From: Lactuca virosa
Taxonomy: Eukaryota; Streptophyta; Magnoliopsida; Asterales; Asteraceae
NCBI GenBank assembly: GCA_928212115.1
Contig: CAKMRJ010005634.1
Coordinates: 263,917,185-263,981,184 of the forward strand
Direction: 5' to 3'
Length of the DNA: 64,000 nucleotides
The position numbers and the translations under genes are program-made. The notes under the pieces were generated by a model that was not told where the DNA came from, made no database searches, and was given only the letters and a program-made list of their open reading frames with translations. Positions 22,566 through 34,560 of this stretch are shown one piece after another. How positions within the stretch are numbered: position 1 is the first letter of the stretch; each line of letters begins with the position of its first letter.

Positions 22566-23189
22566 CTACTGGCGACGGGTAACCCTTGGGCGAACCCTAA
22601 GACCAGCCAGTTGGCGTACAACTTCCTGAAGATGTCGCTCATGCGCCCTCTGACGCACTCGAAGTTCCATGACTTCAGCTCGGGATGCAGCTAGTTGTTG
22701 CTGCAGAGCCTCATTGGCCCTCCTAGTCCTATCCATAGCTTCTTCGAGTTGGCGGATACGGACAGCGTTAAGGTTAGAGTTGGCGTCAATTTCCACAACT
22801 CTGCCGATGGCTGCATGACTTTGTTCGACGTTCCTAGCAATCCTACGGACCATGATGGGCAAGACTCGGTCAGCTGAACCTCCCTCGCTTATGTTGTAAA
22901 AGCTTCGGTCTCCGTTGAAAGGTAAAGGCTGACCCTGTTCATCACTCCATCGATTCAAGGTTGTTGCCCACATGGGAGTGGGACCTTGAAATGTCGGACG
23001 GGGGTTGGGGTTTGGAGCTACTGGGGGTAGGTTGTTGACTTCTGGTTCGGAGTCGGAGCTATCCGAAAAGCCTTCTGCACGGTGATCATCCAAAGGGATT
23101 GGGTGATCATCTTCCGGCTCTTCATCAAGCCATCCTCCGATGCCTTGGTTCGGATAGTACGGATCGCCAGGGAGATGAAATCCAGCCAT
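22566..23189 (-). CDS. G1 extra ORF upstream of gag (207 codons)
   Basis: An intact frame lies between the PBS (23677) and gag (22189), on the same strand, 376 bp before gag. It begins MAGFHLPGDPYYPNQG, followed by an acidic stretch rich in Asp, Glu, Ser and Pro (residues about 20-70), a proline/asparagine linker, and a C-terminal half (about 110-190) with heptad-like spacing and many Arg, Gln, Leu and Ala, likely a coiled coil, ending in basic RVRPRVTRRQ. There are no membrane segments and no recognised domain. Such ORFs before gag are unusual in this clade as I know it, though I have an impression that similar proteins occur in Asteraceae gypsy elements. Function unknown. Being intact is not strong evidence of selection, because gag-pol has about one lesion per 200 codons. 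Confidence 0.65.
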   Translation of the reverse strand: MAGFHLPGDPYYPNQGIGGWLDEEPEDDHPIPLDDHRAEGFSDSSDSEPEVNNLPPVAPNPNPRPTFQGPTPMWATTLNRWSDEQGQPLPFNGDRSFYNISEGGSADRVLPIMVRRIARNVEQSHAAIGRVVEIDANSNLNAVRIRQLEEAMDRTRRANEALQQQLAASRAEVMELRVRQRAHERHLQEVVRQLAGLRVRPRVTRRQ

Positions 23190-23663
23190 GCTATATACGC
23201 GAGAATGGGAAAGAATAGTTAATAGACGTACTGACTTAGGATAATTATAAGATGATCTTTTCAGTTCTTACATATGTAATTCTTAGAATGCAGAATACTC
23301 CTATAGTATTCTTGTTCTAATGTTCTTGTAGTAGTGTTGGTAAGTTTTTAGACTTGTTGCAACACCACAATCATTCTTAGGTACATGCTAGTCACTCCTA
23401 GGAATATGTAGTTGATCAGGCTACATCCACCTAGATTTGACTATATGTCTCTAAGCCTAATTGTGCTATTCAACAATCTTAATATTTTTGTTCTGTTCTA
23501 GTATGATACTGACCCTTTGTATGGATGGATGTAGATATATATACTTAGTTAAACATTTTATTATTTAAAAGTATATATTCTTGGTTAGAGTGTTTTAATC
23601 CCGATGTGTTTATAGTTCGTATATATTTTATGGGTTGATATACTTGATTCACTATAAACAATG
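23190..23663 (-). mobile_element. G1 leader
   Basis: About 470 bp of AT-rich untranslated leader between the PBS and the upstream ORF. No further ORF or strong hairpin was recognised. Confidence 0.6.
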
Positions 23664-23677
23664 CTCTAATACCAATC
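23664..23677 (-). promoter_or_regulatory. G1 primer-binding site
   Basis: On the minus strand GATTGGTATTAGAGC follows the 5' LTR directly. It matches the tRNA-Met-complementary TGGTATCAGAGC with one C-to-T change, which looks like a methylated-cytosine transition. Confidence 0.85.
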
Positions 23678-26008
23678 TGTCACACCCCAAAACCGAGAAC
23701 GGCTGAATACGTTCTGGGGTGGAGGACGTCATGTACAGTATCATAACAATGCATAATAGTAAAGACAAGCAACAACATCCATTGCATTAATATAATAATT
23801 GTAAAACAAGCGTGTTCTGTACAGTTTGTTAGACACCAAAAGTATAATAAAAAAAATAGGAGTCTGGTATATGCTCCATCTTCTCAAAAGCTGTATTTGT
23901 ACCTGTCTACTGATGACCTGAGAATACAAGTTATTTTGAAAGCGAGTATCAGCATAAAGCTGGTGAGTTCATAAGTATTTAGTGTCATTGCTTGTATAAA
24001 AATGTTTACAACAAGGTGGTATAATATCTAGTTTCAATGTTTGAAAATAGTATACTCCCTAGAAAACCCTATGTTTTCCAGTGAAAAGTAGCCTTCTACC
24101 AAGACTCAATTGTTTGTATATTTGTTCTTTCATAAATGTGGAGATTTTCCCAGTGAAACTATTATTATGAAAATATAGTTTTTGACCTCATTAATGTAAA
24201 GAAATGAGAAAATAATGTTTTACCCCAGCAGTGTCACTGCCGGCTGAATGTAATGAAAATGCAGACTCCAGGTGGTATTAAATGTATAATACACCTCGGG
24301 GAGTCTGTTTTGCCTTTAATTCTTAAAGTGTTAATTAAAGGTATGAATGTGAACTCGTATGTAACCATGCTGATTGACGATCGAATAACTGATGACCCTC
24401 CAGGTCACACGTAGTATGGTGACATTTTGTCACCCCTGGGCCTAGTCGGCTCGGACTGTAGCTAGCAGTCGGGATGTGGGAGTGTCTGTCCCGTATAGAT
24501 CTATACACATAATGCCCGCTCTCCCTCCAGGAGACTCTGGTTACACGGTGATAGCACAATGAAGTGTCGTATCGAGAAGTAGTATGTCATATTCTGTTTT
24601 AGTATATTCTCTTGTATATTATATAATGTATTTTCTGGTATAATGTATAGAGTGTTCTCTTGGATAGCATATATTATTCTCTTTGTATAGTATTTATCAT
24701 GTATTGACTCATAGCTGTACTGACTCGGGTAGATGTCATTGTAATAGGAGTAATGAGTAATATTCCTTAACTATACATATTATAGTTAAATAGTAAGGTT
24801 GGTTGCATGCCTTTGATACACAAAGGTATTAAACTGAAGTGAAGACTTTTATATCCAACACAAATATATATGATATATAACTAAGAATTCAATGACAGTC
24901 GGACAAATAACAGAATACCCTAAGTCCACAACCAAACAAGGAACAGGAAGTAAGGTGAGCTATCATTCCTAAGTCCTTCAAGTCTTACACTTCAAATGAT
25001 CACCCTATATGTGTTTACGGTTGATGGACCATTCCCCCCATGAGTTTACGGTCGTAAACTCATGGGAATGGTGCATTTGGGTGTTTCAAGGTCTCATGTT
25101 TCACAAAGAAGTGTCATAGGGTTGAATCAAAGGCTTAGGAAGTGGTTAGGGTTCGAAATGGCACTCCCTTGGAGTTTACGGTCCTTGGAACAATCCTTGG
25201 GAGTTTACGGTCGTAAACCCTAGAGTTTACGGCCGTAAACCCTTGGCCACTTCATTCTTTTCGTGTTTTGTGGTTCTTAGTTCATGCATGTAAGTTCTTA
25301 GCCTCTTATCCAAGCATTAGAAGGTGTTAGGGGCATCAAAACACCCTTTGGGGGTGTTTACGGTTTTGGGAGATCCCCAAACCATAAAACACATGTTCTT
25401 GGGGATTTTTGGTGTTCATTACATGGATTTGTACGCACACTAAGCAAATAACTAGTTAGGAAGAGTATACTTACTTATAGGAAGCTTGTAAGAGTGTTTA
25501 GGACCCAAGAACACTAGTGTGTGTTCTTGGTGTTTTGAAGAATACTTGAAGATCTATGTAAAAACCAAGAATCCATAGATGAAATGATGTATAAACACTA
25601 GATTAAGTGTTGTATGAACGAATTTAGGAAGGAAAACTTACACTTTTGGCGGATTTGGAAGAATGGACTTATGATACTTGAGAGAAAAGCCTTGTGTTCT
25701 TGAGGTGGAAAGTGGAGAATGAGGAAAAGAGGTGTAAACTCATGCTATATGCATGAGTCTTGGGAAAATGGTGTTTAGGCCCAAACACCACTTGTTTGGC
25801 CGTAAACTTCTAGTAAATGAGTTGATTGTTTTGTTCGTTACAACTCACTCATAACGACACTTCCTTTTTATTAAATCGTTTGACGAAATTAAAATAAAAC
25901 ACCCAGACGGGCTTAAATCCGGCCAAAAATGTACTGAAATGTTTTTGACTAATTTTTTTGAAGTGTTTGGCTGTGGAAATTACACAATGAAAATTTCGGG
26001 TTGTCACA
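23678..26008 (-). mobile_element. G1 5' LTR (2331 bp)
   Basis: Partner of the LTR at 14748. It starts TGTCACACCCC and ends TTGTCACA on the plus strand. It lacks about 510 bp present in the 3' LTR; the junction is at about 24993 and falls at a short TTAC microhomology. Because retrotransposition produces identical LTRs, this deletion arose after insertion. Confidence 0.93.
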
Positions 26009-26016
26009 ATTGTCCT

Positions 26017-26150
26017 GGCCCACAACCTCCCGGTTGGATTGCCATAAGTAGTGCATATTGGGTCCACAACCTCCCGGTTAGACTACCCTAGCCCTCAACT
26101 TCCCGGTTGGATTGCTCTGGCCCACCAACCTTTCGGTTGGATTGCCCTGA
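26017..26150. repeat. CTCCCGGTTGGATTG tandem array
   Basis: About four diverged copies of a roughly 30-36-bp unit, CCCACAACCTCCCGGTTGG plus ATTGCCCTGG. A further copy ends at 14747. The ATTG of one unit is the target site used by G1. Confidence 0.8.
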
Positions 26151-27737
26151 GTTTGTTGACTGACTGCACAAAGCAGTACAGTCTCAACCCAACGACACTA
26201 TGTCGACATATACATAACTTATAACATATCATGAAACAACTATTCATATAACCAGTCAATGGGCTAACAGGCAACATTAATCATATAGCTCACTACCACC
26301 TACTAGTCCTCTCACAACACATTGTCCCGCTACTAGCTAACCTCCATGAAATGTGTAACCATAAGTAACCAGAGGTGAGATAGCCACCCGAACAGATGAT
26401 CCTAGTCTAGAGCCACAAACAAACAAGGAACATGCAAGAACGCCTAGATCAAGAGTTCTCATGCTATCCTACATGACTACATACATCCCTAGGGCACTCG
26501 GTTAGATGATAACCAATATTCCACTACTATAGCATCCTATCATACAAGGATATATACATAGATCTAGGATATCACTATGGTACAACAACATCCTATATAG
26601 CATGATACAGATTTAACAAATCACCACATCATAACGACATCCTATATACCAGGATACACAACCTAGTAGGTCGCATAGGTGCCTTCGACCCACATGTAAA
26701 GTGAGGAAAACTCACCTGAATCGAAGAAATCTGAAACACTGCGACACGGTCCCTTTTCTACACTGCTTGCACCTGCGAATCCACTAACACCAGAACCAGA
26801 TAGAATCTTAATTAATAACCCAAAATCCTAAAGTTTGACCCAAGGTCAAACTTGGTCAAAAAGTCAACGGTCAATGGAAGTCAAGGTCCAAGGCTGCTGA
26901 GTTTGCCCAATGTACGTGACCTGCTCTCACTCCTCCATTAAGCACTTTATCCCTTAAGGCCTTCTGTCCAGAGATCAGATCTAGCCTCAAAACATCGACT
27001 TAAGTCATAAAGTTTCCACATTTATGACTTTCTATGGCTAGAAAGGTCCAAAAAGTTAAAACCCTAACTTATTAATCAATTAAGACATCATAACTCTTGC
27101 ATGGAAGGGATAGAAGGACAAAGATCACATTTTTATGGTTCCTAATAGCTCCATAATGGATAAAGTTTCCAAATTTATCCATTAGGATGGTCCAAACAAC
27201 CAAGATCTAGTCTTTAAGTTTCAAAGGGACCAAAATTGCATCTTTATCAATTTAATCCATTAAGTCCAAGTCTCTAACCTTCAGATCTGAATCAATATGA
27301 CTTTTAGATGAATAAAGTTTCCAACTTTATCCATAACAAGGTCACAATATTTCAAGATCTAAAATTTGTGCACTAAAGTGACTAAAAGATCATAACACCC
27401 AAAACTAGCTAGATCTAACAAATGCATCATCAAGATTCAAGCTTTATACCTCCAGAAGAAAGATCAAGGTGAACAAGGTTTGGATCTACAAGCTCCAATG
27501 CAACTAACACTTCTATAATCAGCTCATTCTTATCCAAGAGGCACCAAGACCACTCCAAAGCACTCAAAAATACCTTCTTTTGCTCACAAGACTCAAACTA
27601 GGGTTAGAGTTTCAAGGGAGGATGTTGGAGAGGTGGAGGTTGAGAATGGAATGTGTTTGGGGAAGTTAAGGAGCTTAAATAGGGCTTAAAACCCCGAAAT
27701 TAGGGTTTAGGTTCTAATTGTGTATGCTCACCGTACT

Positions 27738-27802
27738 CCTGGTACACCCAACGTACCAGGTTGAACTTCCACGATCAGCTATGCCTAGTACGCCCAACGT
27801 AC
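27738..27802. repeat. Palindromic GTAC words in G0
   Basis: CCTGGTAC (27738-27745) pairs with GTACCAGG (27753-27760). GTACGCCCAACGTAC lies at 27788-27802. Further TACGCCCA half-sites follow to about 27815. Confidence 0.75.
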
Positions 27803-27972
27803 ACCCTGTACGCCCATCATACTAAACTAAACCCAAAACCTGCATAACTTCTAACAGTCATAACTTCTTCGTTCCAACTCCGTTTTCGACAATCTTTATA
27901 TCCACAAAAAGGTATTGAAGAGCCCCAAAATATTATCTAGATATCTTGGACTAAAAAACTTCTCGAACAAAA

Positions 27973-28822
27973 TGATGGGTTTTGGGTAAAACAAATAAAC
28001 TAGAAAAACAATTCCTAAGTTCACATGCAACCTACTTTGGATCTATGTTTTAACTATTGAACATATAACTTTGAATTGCAAAAAAAGAACCCTAAGGAGG
28101 AGAGGCTAATTTCGAACATAACCAATTAGGGCTTAGAGTTACATACATTTCAATTGTTATAGTAACAATTGGTAATCCTTTTGATCTTGATCTTCTTGGA
28201 AGCTTAGCACCACAAATGTAATGCCTCTAATGGAATCACACCTAAGAGCTAGCAAGAAGGAAACTTATGAGGAGAGAGGCTAGGGTATGCAATTTCGGCA
28301 TAGGGTTTCTTCAAGAGAAGGAGTGACCGATTTTGGGAGCCAGAGGCCTCCTTACATAGCTAAGGTATCTAGGGTTTTGGGAAAACCCTAATGTTCCTTT
28401 GCTTAGGGTCTAAGCTTATCCAAAGGCCTTATCCAAGCCCCTTGGACGAAATCATTAGGGTTTCCCCTATAGATTTCGTCCATCCCCTTCCAAGGGGGTT
28501 CTGGAACCTTCCACTCAACTATTCGATAATTGCAAACTAGTCCCTGTACTTTATAATTAATACAGTTAACCCTAAAATCAACTCCATTTAATTTATGGCT
28601 AGCTATTAATTGAACATTATGATTTCTAATTAATATATTAATCTTTTAACATATTAATAAATCATTTAGATTAATTTTATTAATCTTAGAATAAATCAAT
28701 ATCTCTCCTTTCATAATTTCCTTGTTCATTTGCTAGGTTTGAGCGCAACCGAAAACGATTGTGCTGCTATCAATTCAAGTACATACCAATTATAGTTATG
28801 GGCTTAGACACCTAATCCAACA
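27973..28822 (-). mobile_element. 3' LTR of copia A
   Basis: On the plus strand it runs from TGATGGGTTTTGGG to TAATCCAACA, about 850 bp. The right end is firm (CCAACA followed by the reverse complement of a purine tract). The left end is placed by weak similarity to the TGAAGGGTTTTGAG end of the B and H LTRs, so it is less certain. Confidence 0.7.
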
Positions 28823-28836
28823 GTCTTCCACTTGGA
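28823..28836 (-). promoter_or_regulatory. Polypurine tract of A
   Basis: Minus-strand CCAAGTGGAAGAC abuts the LTR start. It is the usual copia purine tract, with one change from the AAGTGGGAGAC found in B and F. Confidence 0.75.
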
Positions 28837-29694
28837 TAAGCCTGTCACTATAATTGCTAGTATGACTTCTAAACCGACCAGCAAATTGTAGCTTCCAAAA
28901 GCTGATGCCGAACTCTGACCCAGTCAGTTACGCGTCCTAATATAAGTGATCATATAATCCTTCGTTCTGCAAGATATCCATAGACATAAGACATGGAATG
29001 TAATCAATCTCTTTGTCCAGAATCTATGTTTCCTGATTTCTGATTTGTGATGATATAGGACTTCCAATTGAACACATCAATTCAGTCCTGGCTGGGCCCA
29101 ACACATAAGTCAACACCAAATCATCGAGGGGCCCACAGATATTGCTTTTCATGTTAGGGCAAAAGGAACAAATAAACTTTGACTCATATGCTTGCATCTT
29201 TTACTCATCAAACCATACATGACAATGCGTTTTATAACACCAAGTTACTGATGCGTTTTCGTATCACCAATGCATGACCGACTTGTAAATTACAACTCAT
29301 ATTTCTCCGTTTGAAGGTTATAAGATATTATCGTCTTAGTATTACTCGTGATGAATTCCATGAAGTAATACTCTGAGAATGGGTTTATCCAATAGTCAAA
29401 TCTCTATTTCTAAGTACTCATGAACATTGCAACAATTCTATTGCTATGTCTAATCCCCTTAGACAATATGCAATCTAATTCATGACACTCTTAATTCACT
29501 ACTTATTTCCAAAAGTACAAACGACTGTGGAGTTTGAATAATCATATTATTCGGGAAGTAAAACATGCAAAATATGAAACAAAATAATAAACAATTGAGA
29601 AAGGCAGTAAACAAACTCATAAATAATACTTTATTATTTAATCACCAAAAGTCAATTACATTTACTTTGTAACAAGTTTCAGAATCAAACTAAT
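28837..29694 (-). mobile_element. 3' noncoding region of A
   Basis: About 860 bp between the RNase H stop and the purine tract. No ORF. It is recognisably related to the corresponding regions of B (41675-42528) and F (about 37481-38332), for example through the stretch containing ACGCATTGGTAACT-like words. Confidence 0.7.
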
Positions 29695-31316
29695 CTAACT
29701 GCTAAAACTAATATCATCTCTCAGTCCAATGCTCCGAGCATGCTGAATATGCTTAACCCTACTCAGACCCTTTGTGAGGGGATCTGCTGGTTTATCCTCA
29801 AATGATACCCTCTTTACGACAAGATGGCCTTCTTCTACTCTATGTCTGATGAAATGGTACTTTCTGTCGATATGTATGGTTTTACCATGATCTTTGGGTT
29901 CCTTTGTTAAGGCAACCGCCCCTTCATTATCGCAGAACAGTTCCATAGGCTCCTGGATGGTTGGAACAACTCTGAGATCTCCGATGAAGTTCCTCAACCA
30001 AGCCACTTCTTTCGACGCTTCACTCGCCTCTATGTACTCTGATTCACAAGTAGAATCAGTCACCGTATCTTGCTTGGAACTTTTCCTAGTAACTGCTCCT
30101 CCGTTCAGTAGAAATACCCAACAAGATTGAGAACGGAAGTTGTCTCTACCCATTTGAAAACTGGCATCACTGTAACCATCTACTCTCAAAGTATCATTAC
30201 CACCAAGTACAAGGGCCCAGTCCTTTGTTCTTCGCAAATACTTGAGTATATTCTTGACCGCTATCCAATGAACTCTACCCGGATTTCCCTGATAGCGACT
30301 GACCGTGCTCAAAGCAAATGCCACATCAGGGCGAGTACATGTCATAGCGTACATGATCGATCCGATAGAGGAAGCATAAGGTACACGACTCATGTCAGCT
30401 AGTTCCACATCTGTACTCAGGCATTGAGTCTTACTTAATTTGGTATTGCTTTGGATTGGTAGCTCTCCCTTCTTGGAATTTTCCACACTAAACCTCTTTA
30501 GTACCTTGTCCAATTATGTGCTCTAACTAAGTCCAATTAGTCTCTTCTTTCTATCTCTCAATATTGTAATCCCAAGAATATAGGCAGCTTCTCCAAGGTC
30601 TTTCATGGCAAAACACTTTCCAATCCAAGACTTAACATCTTTCAAGGTTGGAACGTCGTTACCACTGAGTAATATGTCATCGACATATAACACCAGAAAA
30701 GTTACTATACTCCCACTATCCTTGATATACACGCAAAAATTATCTTCACTCCTAGAGAAACCAAACTCTTTGACTTTCTCATGGAAGCAAAGATTCCAGC
30801 TACGAGATGCTTATTTCAATCCATAAATGGATTTCTCAAGCTTACATACTCTATTGGGAAACTTTGCATCAACAAAATCCTCTGGATGATTCATATAAAC
30901 ATCCTCAGCCAACTTCCCATTAAGGAAATCAGTCTTGACATCCATCCGCCAGATTTCACAGTCATAAAAGCCAGCTATGGCGAACAATATCCTAATAGAC
31001 TTAATATTGGCTACTGGTGAGAAGGTCTCATCATAGTCAACCCCCGGGGTTTGAGTGAAACCTTTTGAAACTAGTCTAGCCTTGAATGTATACACATTTC
31101 CATCCATGTCTGTCTTATTTTTGAAGATCCATTTACACCCAAATGTCTTACAACCTGGTGCATTATCAACCAAGTTCCAAACTTTGTTGTCATACATGGA
31201 CTTTATCTCGCTGTCCATTGCCTCTTTCCACTTGGAAGCCTCTGGGCCTACCATAGCTTCCTTGTAAGTAACTGGTTCATCTAAATTTACCAGTATCCTA
31301 TCATTGATGAATATGT
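29695..31316 (-). pseudogene. pol: Copia A reverse transcriptase and RNase H
   Basis: One reading frame from 31316 to 29695, broken by stops at 30811-30813, 30523-30525 and 30514-30516. RT: KWKEAMDSEI, VNLVD-like start, CKWIFK, ARLVSKGFTQ, VDYDETFSPV, MDVKTDFLNG, then intact LYVDDILL. RNase H: TRPDVAFALS, GYSDASFQ, DSTCESEYI, FCDNEGAVALTKEP, and a conserved end ADPLTKGLSRVKH. This is the gag-pol C-terminus typical of Ty1-copia, where RT and RNase H follow integrase. The start of the frame is cut by F at 31317. All three stops fall at codons that B keeps open, so they are post-insertion nonsense changes. Confidence 0.92.
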
Positions 31317-31564
31317 TGTTGGATTAATGTCTAAGTCCATAACTATATTTGGTATGTACTTGACCCGACCCGACATGGTCCATTTGGGTTGCACTTCACC
31401 GGCACAATTTATATGGATAGTCTTTTGAGAATAGTATGTTTATGATTTATATTAATATATTATAAGTTCTAATATATTAATATGGAATCATATTATTTAA
31501 TTAGTATTGATCAAGAATTAATTTAGAATTAATTAAGTGATTAAAAGAACTAATTAAATATGGA

Positions 31565-31620
<56 letters not shown>

Positions 31621-32108
31621 AATAGGCCAAGTTCATTTAGGTTGGGCTAAGCTTTCATGGATGGTCCATGGAGCTTTTAACCCATGGATCCTATGTAAAT
31701 GAAAGGTCATGTGTATTAGGGTTTACATGGATGTAACCCTAATCCTCCATAATATATAAAGGGGTCCTTGGCTCACAAAATTGGCACAAGTGTGTGAAAA
31801 TAAGAGTGGGCCGATTTTAGTGTGCATACATATTCTCTCAAGTTCTTCCAAGGTGTTTTGGTGATTTGTGATTCCATTTGAGGCTTCCACACTATTGGGG
31901 CTAAGCTCTTAAAGCTTGAAGACATCAAGCTACATCAAAAGGTATGTCATCTAACTAGAACTTTGTAGTATAGGTGCTTCACAATATGCTTGTTAGGATG
32001 AAACCTTGGAATAGTTAATATTTGCATGTATAATAGAGAAAACATAGATCGAAGGTTTATAGGGTTGCATGTACACCATAAGAGTGTTAGAATGCTTAAA
32101 ATCCAACA
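31317..32108 (+). mobile_element. F 5' LTR (792 bp)
   Basis: Starts TGTTGGATTAATG and ends CCAACA. A TATATAAA promoter box lies near 31753. It contains a TA microsatellite at 31569-31618 that is short in the 3' LTR. Confidence 0.93.
31569..31618. repeat. (TA)n in F 5' LTR
   Basis: About 50 bases of TA repeats; the 3' LTR has only about 8 bases at the same place (near 38599). Confidence 0.95.
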
Positions 32109-32122
32109 GTGGTATCAGAGAC
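32109..32122 (+). promoter_or_regulatory. F primer-binding site
   Basis: GTGGTATCAGAGAC directly after the 5' LTR matches the tRNA-Met primer site with one change. Confidence 0.85.
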
Positions 32123-33925
32123 ATGGGTTGTTTTCTATTATATTTGATGCAAATGTATTTTTTTTTTCAAGTTGAAGAAAAAAAAAAGAAAAAAAACATG
32201 AAGTTTGTCATATTTTAAGATAATTACTTGATTTTATGAAAAACTAATTATTTTTAAAATTTGAGTCACTTTACTATATGAGTTGAATTAGGTCAAATTT
32301 AGTAAAAGATAAATTATATGATTATTTTATTAGTTTTAAAAGTTTGATCTAAGAGTTTTTGAAACCTCCATAAGTTATGGATATGAAAGGTTTTAAAAAA
32401 ATTGATTCAAAGTTTTTTATGGAGTTACAAAAACTGGTCTTAATGTTTTAAAATTCCATAACTTGTTCTTAAGTTATGGAACATGAAAAGTTTTTTTTTT
32501 TTGTTAACTTGTTTTATGAGTTAATTTAATTGATGAAAACTATTATTTGTTAAGTTGCTTTCAATCCATTTAATATAAAAGAAGTTCATAAAAGGGGTTT
32601 TTGTAACTTTTCTTCAAGTCACATAAAAGGTCACATTTATGAATCTTAAAATTATAAAAGTGCCATAGGTTACACAAAAATGAGAGTTTTTTTTTCATTA
32701 AACTATTTATGACTCCATAACTTGTCTCAAGTTATGGATGTTTAGAGTCACTTCTTTAAAGTGTTATTAAAGAATAAGAGGTTACATAAAATGAAGAGTC
32801 TTCATTTTAATGAACCATTAAACTCATAAGTTATGAAATGAAAGGTTTTTGAATAGTTCAAAACTTGCCCTCAAGTTTTAGAATTTGTAAAGTCTCACAC
32901 ACATTAATGCTTTAATCTAAACTCTACAATTTTAAAAGTTAAAATTCAAACTTTATGGACTTCATTAAATTAGTTAAGTGTTTAATTAAAAGAGTTAATA
33001 ATTTCATAAAGACATGGTTTAAGTTTAATTAAATTAAGAGTCTAGGTAATTAATAGATTAAACCACCAAGTATTTTAAATGTTTAAAATACACCCTTATA
33101 CTATTATTATAATTTTAATTATATAGATATGTATAAGATAAAGTCAATCTTACCGTTAGTAGGCCTCATTCACGAAGCCGGTCTATAAGGGGGGTATAAG
33201 GTTACTGCCTATAAAATGGCAGTTTAATGGGTGTCCACTCTCACCCACCGCTTCCTTGACTGGTGGAGGGTCGTTAGCCGAACAGGTAGGAAAAGACTAT
33301 AATTCTCCCTTCATTATAAGTATAATGATAAATACTAAGTAACTAAACACTTATAAATTCCCAATCTTAGTTACTTAGGAAAATGTGAATAAGGTGCTAA
33401 TCCATGAAATTACACTTTGCACTTTGTTTAAGCTGTTAGTGGAGCGTGTGTGGTTAACCGGCACACTAACCTGGACTTAACAAGGTAGGCAAAAGGTAAC
33501 TTAATGTTTATCATAGTATCGTTGGAGCGTGTGTGGTTAACCGACACATCGATTGAGGGGTAAATATTAAGGGTACCAAGTATATTTGCATGGTTACTTC
33601 ACACCTTGTTTTGTGATCCTCGGCATCCCAGTCACAAAACCTGAAGGGCACACTCGAGATTGAAACATGCCATTGAAAAGTTCAATGAATCTCAAAAGAA
33701 TCTAGGAGTTTCAAACCAACCAATTAAAACCTAATAATACATTTCGTTTATCTTGGTGGAAATTGGTGAATCGTCATTCACCTACCTTCAAATATTTTAT
33801 AGCTTGGATTACGACATCCCTCTTCCAAGTTATAAAATAGTTTGTTGGGTCCTAGCCTTAATATATCATATTGGGTGTTATATTAAGGACTTAAATTAAC
33901 TTTACGTGAATTTCTCCCATTGTTG
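32123..33925 (+). mobile_element. F leader
   Basis: A 1.8-kb untranslated leader. The stretch around 33130-33300 (containing GGTAGTAGGCC-like and CACCCACCGCTTCCTTGAC words) and the repeated GGAGCGTGTGTGGTTAACCG at about 33440 and 33525 match, in reverse complement, the leader of B at about 59500-59920. The leader is thus shared with an element that encodes proteins. Confidence 0.85.
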
Positions 33926-34560
33926 ATGTCTGGTTTAGACAACAATGATCTTCCCAAACCAAGCTTTCCTAATGAATATGACTTCCCGAGTTTGGCTCAT
34001 GGAAGTCATACTTCTCTTCCTACACCTCCTCAATTATTCTCCCTAACCCACAAGTTCAAGGTTACTCAAGCCCTAATGGCAAGCAAGGTCTATGTGTGAT
34101 CACATCTTAGAGATGAAGTCACATATTGACAAGCCGGGAGAGTTGGGTGTCAAAGTCTTGAGAAAGTTAGATGTTCAATCACTTTCTAAGTCACATAGTG
34201 AGTTCCTTTGGGACTACTATGAAACAGACTATGACATGAACCTTAATGATCATATCTATTTGCTTGGTGCTGCTGAATCGGCAATGATTTGGAACGATAG
34301 TAAAGCAAATTTGATTAGAAGATCAACTTCCCAAAAACTTTATGGACAGTGACAATGGTGACACTGGAAATCCAGAAAAAGCATTCTCTTCCCAATGGAA
34401 AGGGATTGGCCATAGTCAACCCGGTTGACCAAATGGTAAAGAGAAAGGCTAAGTCTGAGATAGTCCCATTACCAAAGGGTCCATATGTTTATTTTGCCAA
34501 AGGAAGGGGCGTTGATTGCAAAGCTGCCAAATTTACCTAAGGATGTTAAAGTCAATAAGT
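33926..34560 (+). pseudogene. gag: F gag remnant
   Basis: ATG at 33926 opens MSGLDNNDLPKPSF, then shifts frame before 34092, where VCDHILEMKSHIDKPGELGV resembles the copia Gag (UBN2-type) segment. The region where a CCHC knuckle should lie (near 34510-34545) keeps only scattered residues and is full of stops. Not functional. The family call rests on the MKSHID block and on position after a copia leader. Confidence 0.6.

Larger units (their letters stand above)
14748..26008 (-). mobile_element. Complete gypsy element G1 (chromovirus-like)
   Basis: Two related long LTRs (14748-17584 and 23678-26008) flank gag-pol on the minus strand. The element is bracketed by an exact 5-bp duplication ATTGT (14743-14747 and 26009-26013) and has a tRNA-Met PBS and a purine tract in the right places. 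Domain order gag, zinc knuckles, protease, RT, RNase H, integrase, chromodomain identifies Ty3-gypsy, chromovirus branch (Tekay/Del-like by impression). Gag-pol carries at least three stops and four frameshifts, so the copy is not autonomous. Confidence 0.93.
26009..27972 (-). mobile_element. G0 gypsy-like LTR sequence right of G1
   Basis: Noncoding. Features typical of gypsy LTRs: a tandem CTCCCGGTTGGATTG array at the left, a GTGAG...ACTCACCTG region near 26700, a minus-strand pyrimidine-rich leader at about 27670-27600, and palindromic GTAC words at 27738-27802. It is broken at 14747/26009 by G1 and at 27972 by copia A. Its outer ends are not visible, so the LTR call is inference. Confidence 0.5.

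Noticed and set aside
26095..26277. 60-codon minus-strand frame
   Set aside because: Falls in the CTCCCGGTTGGATTG tandem array and its flank; no domain.
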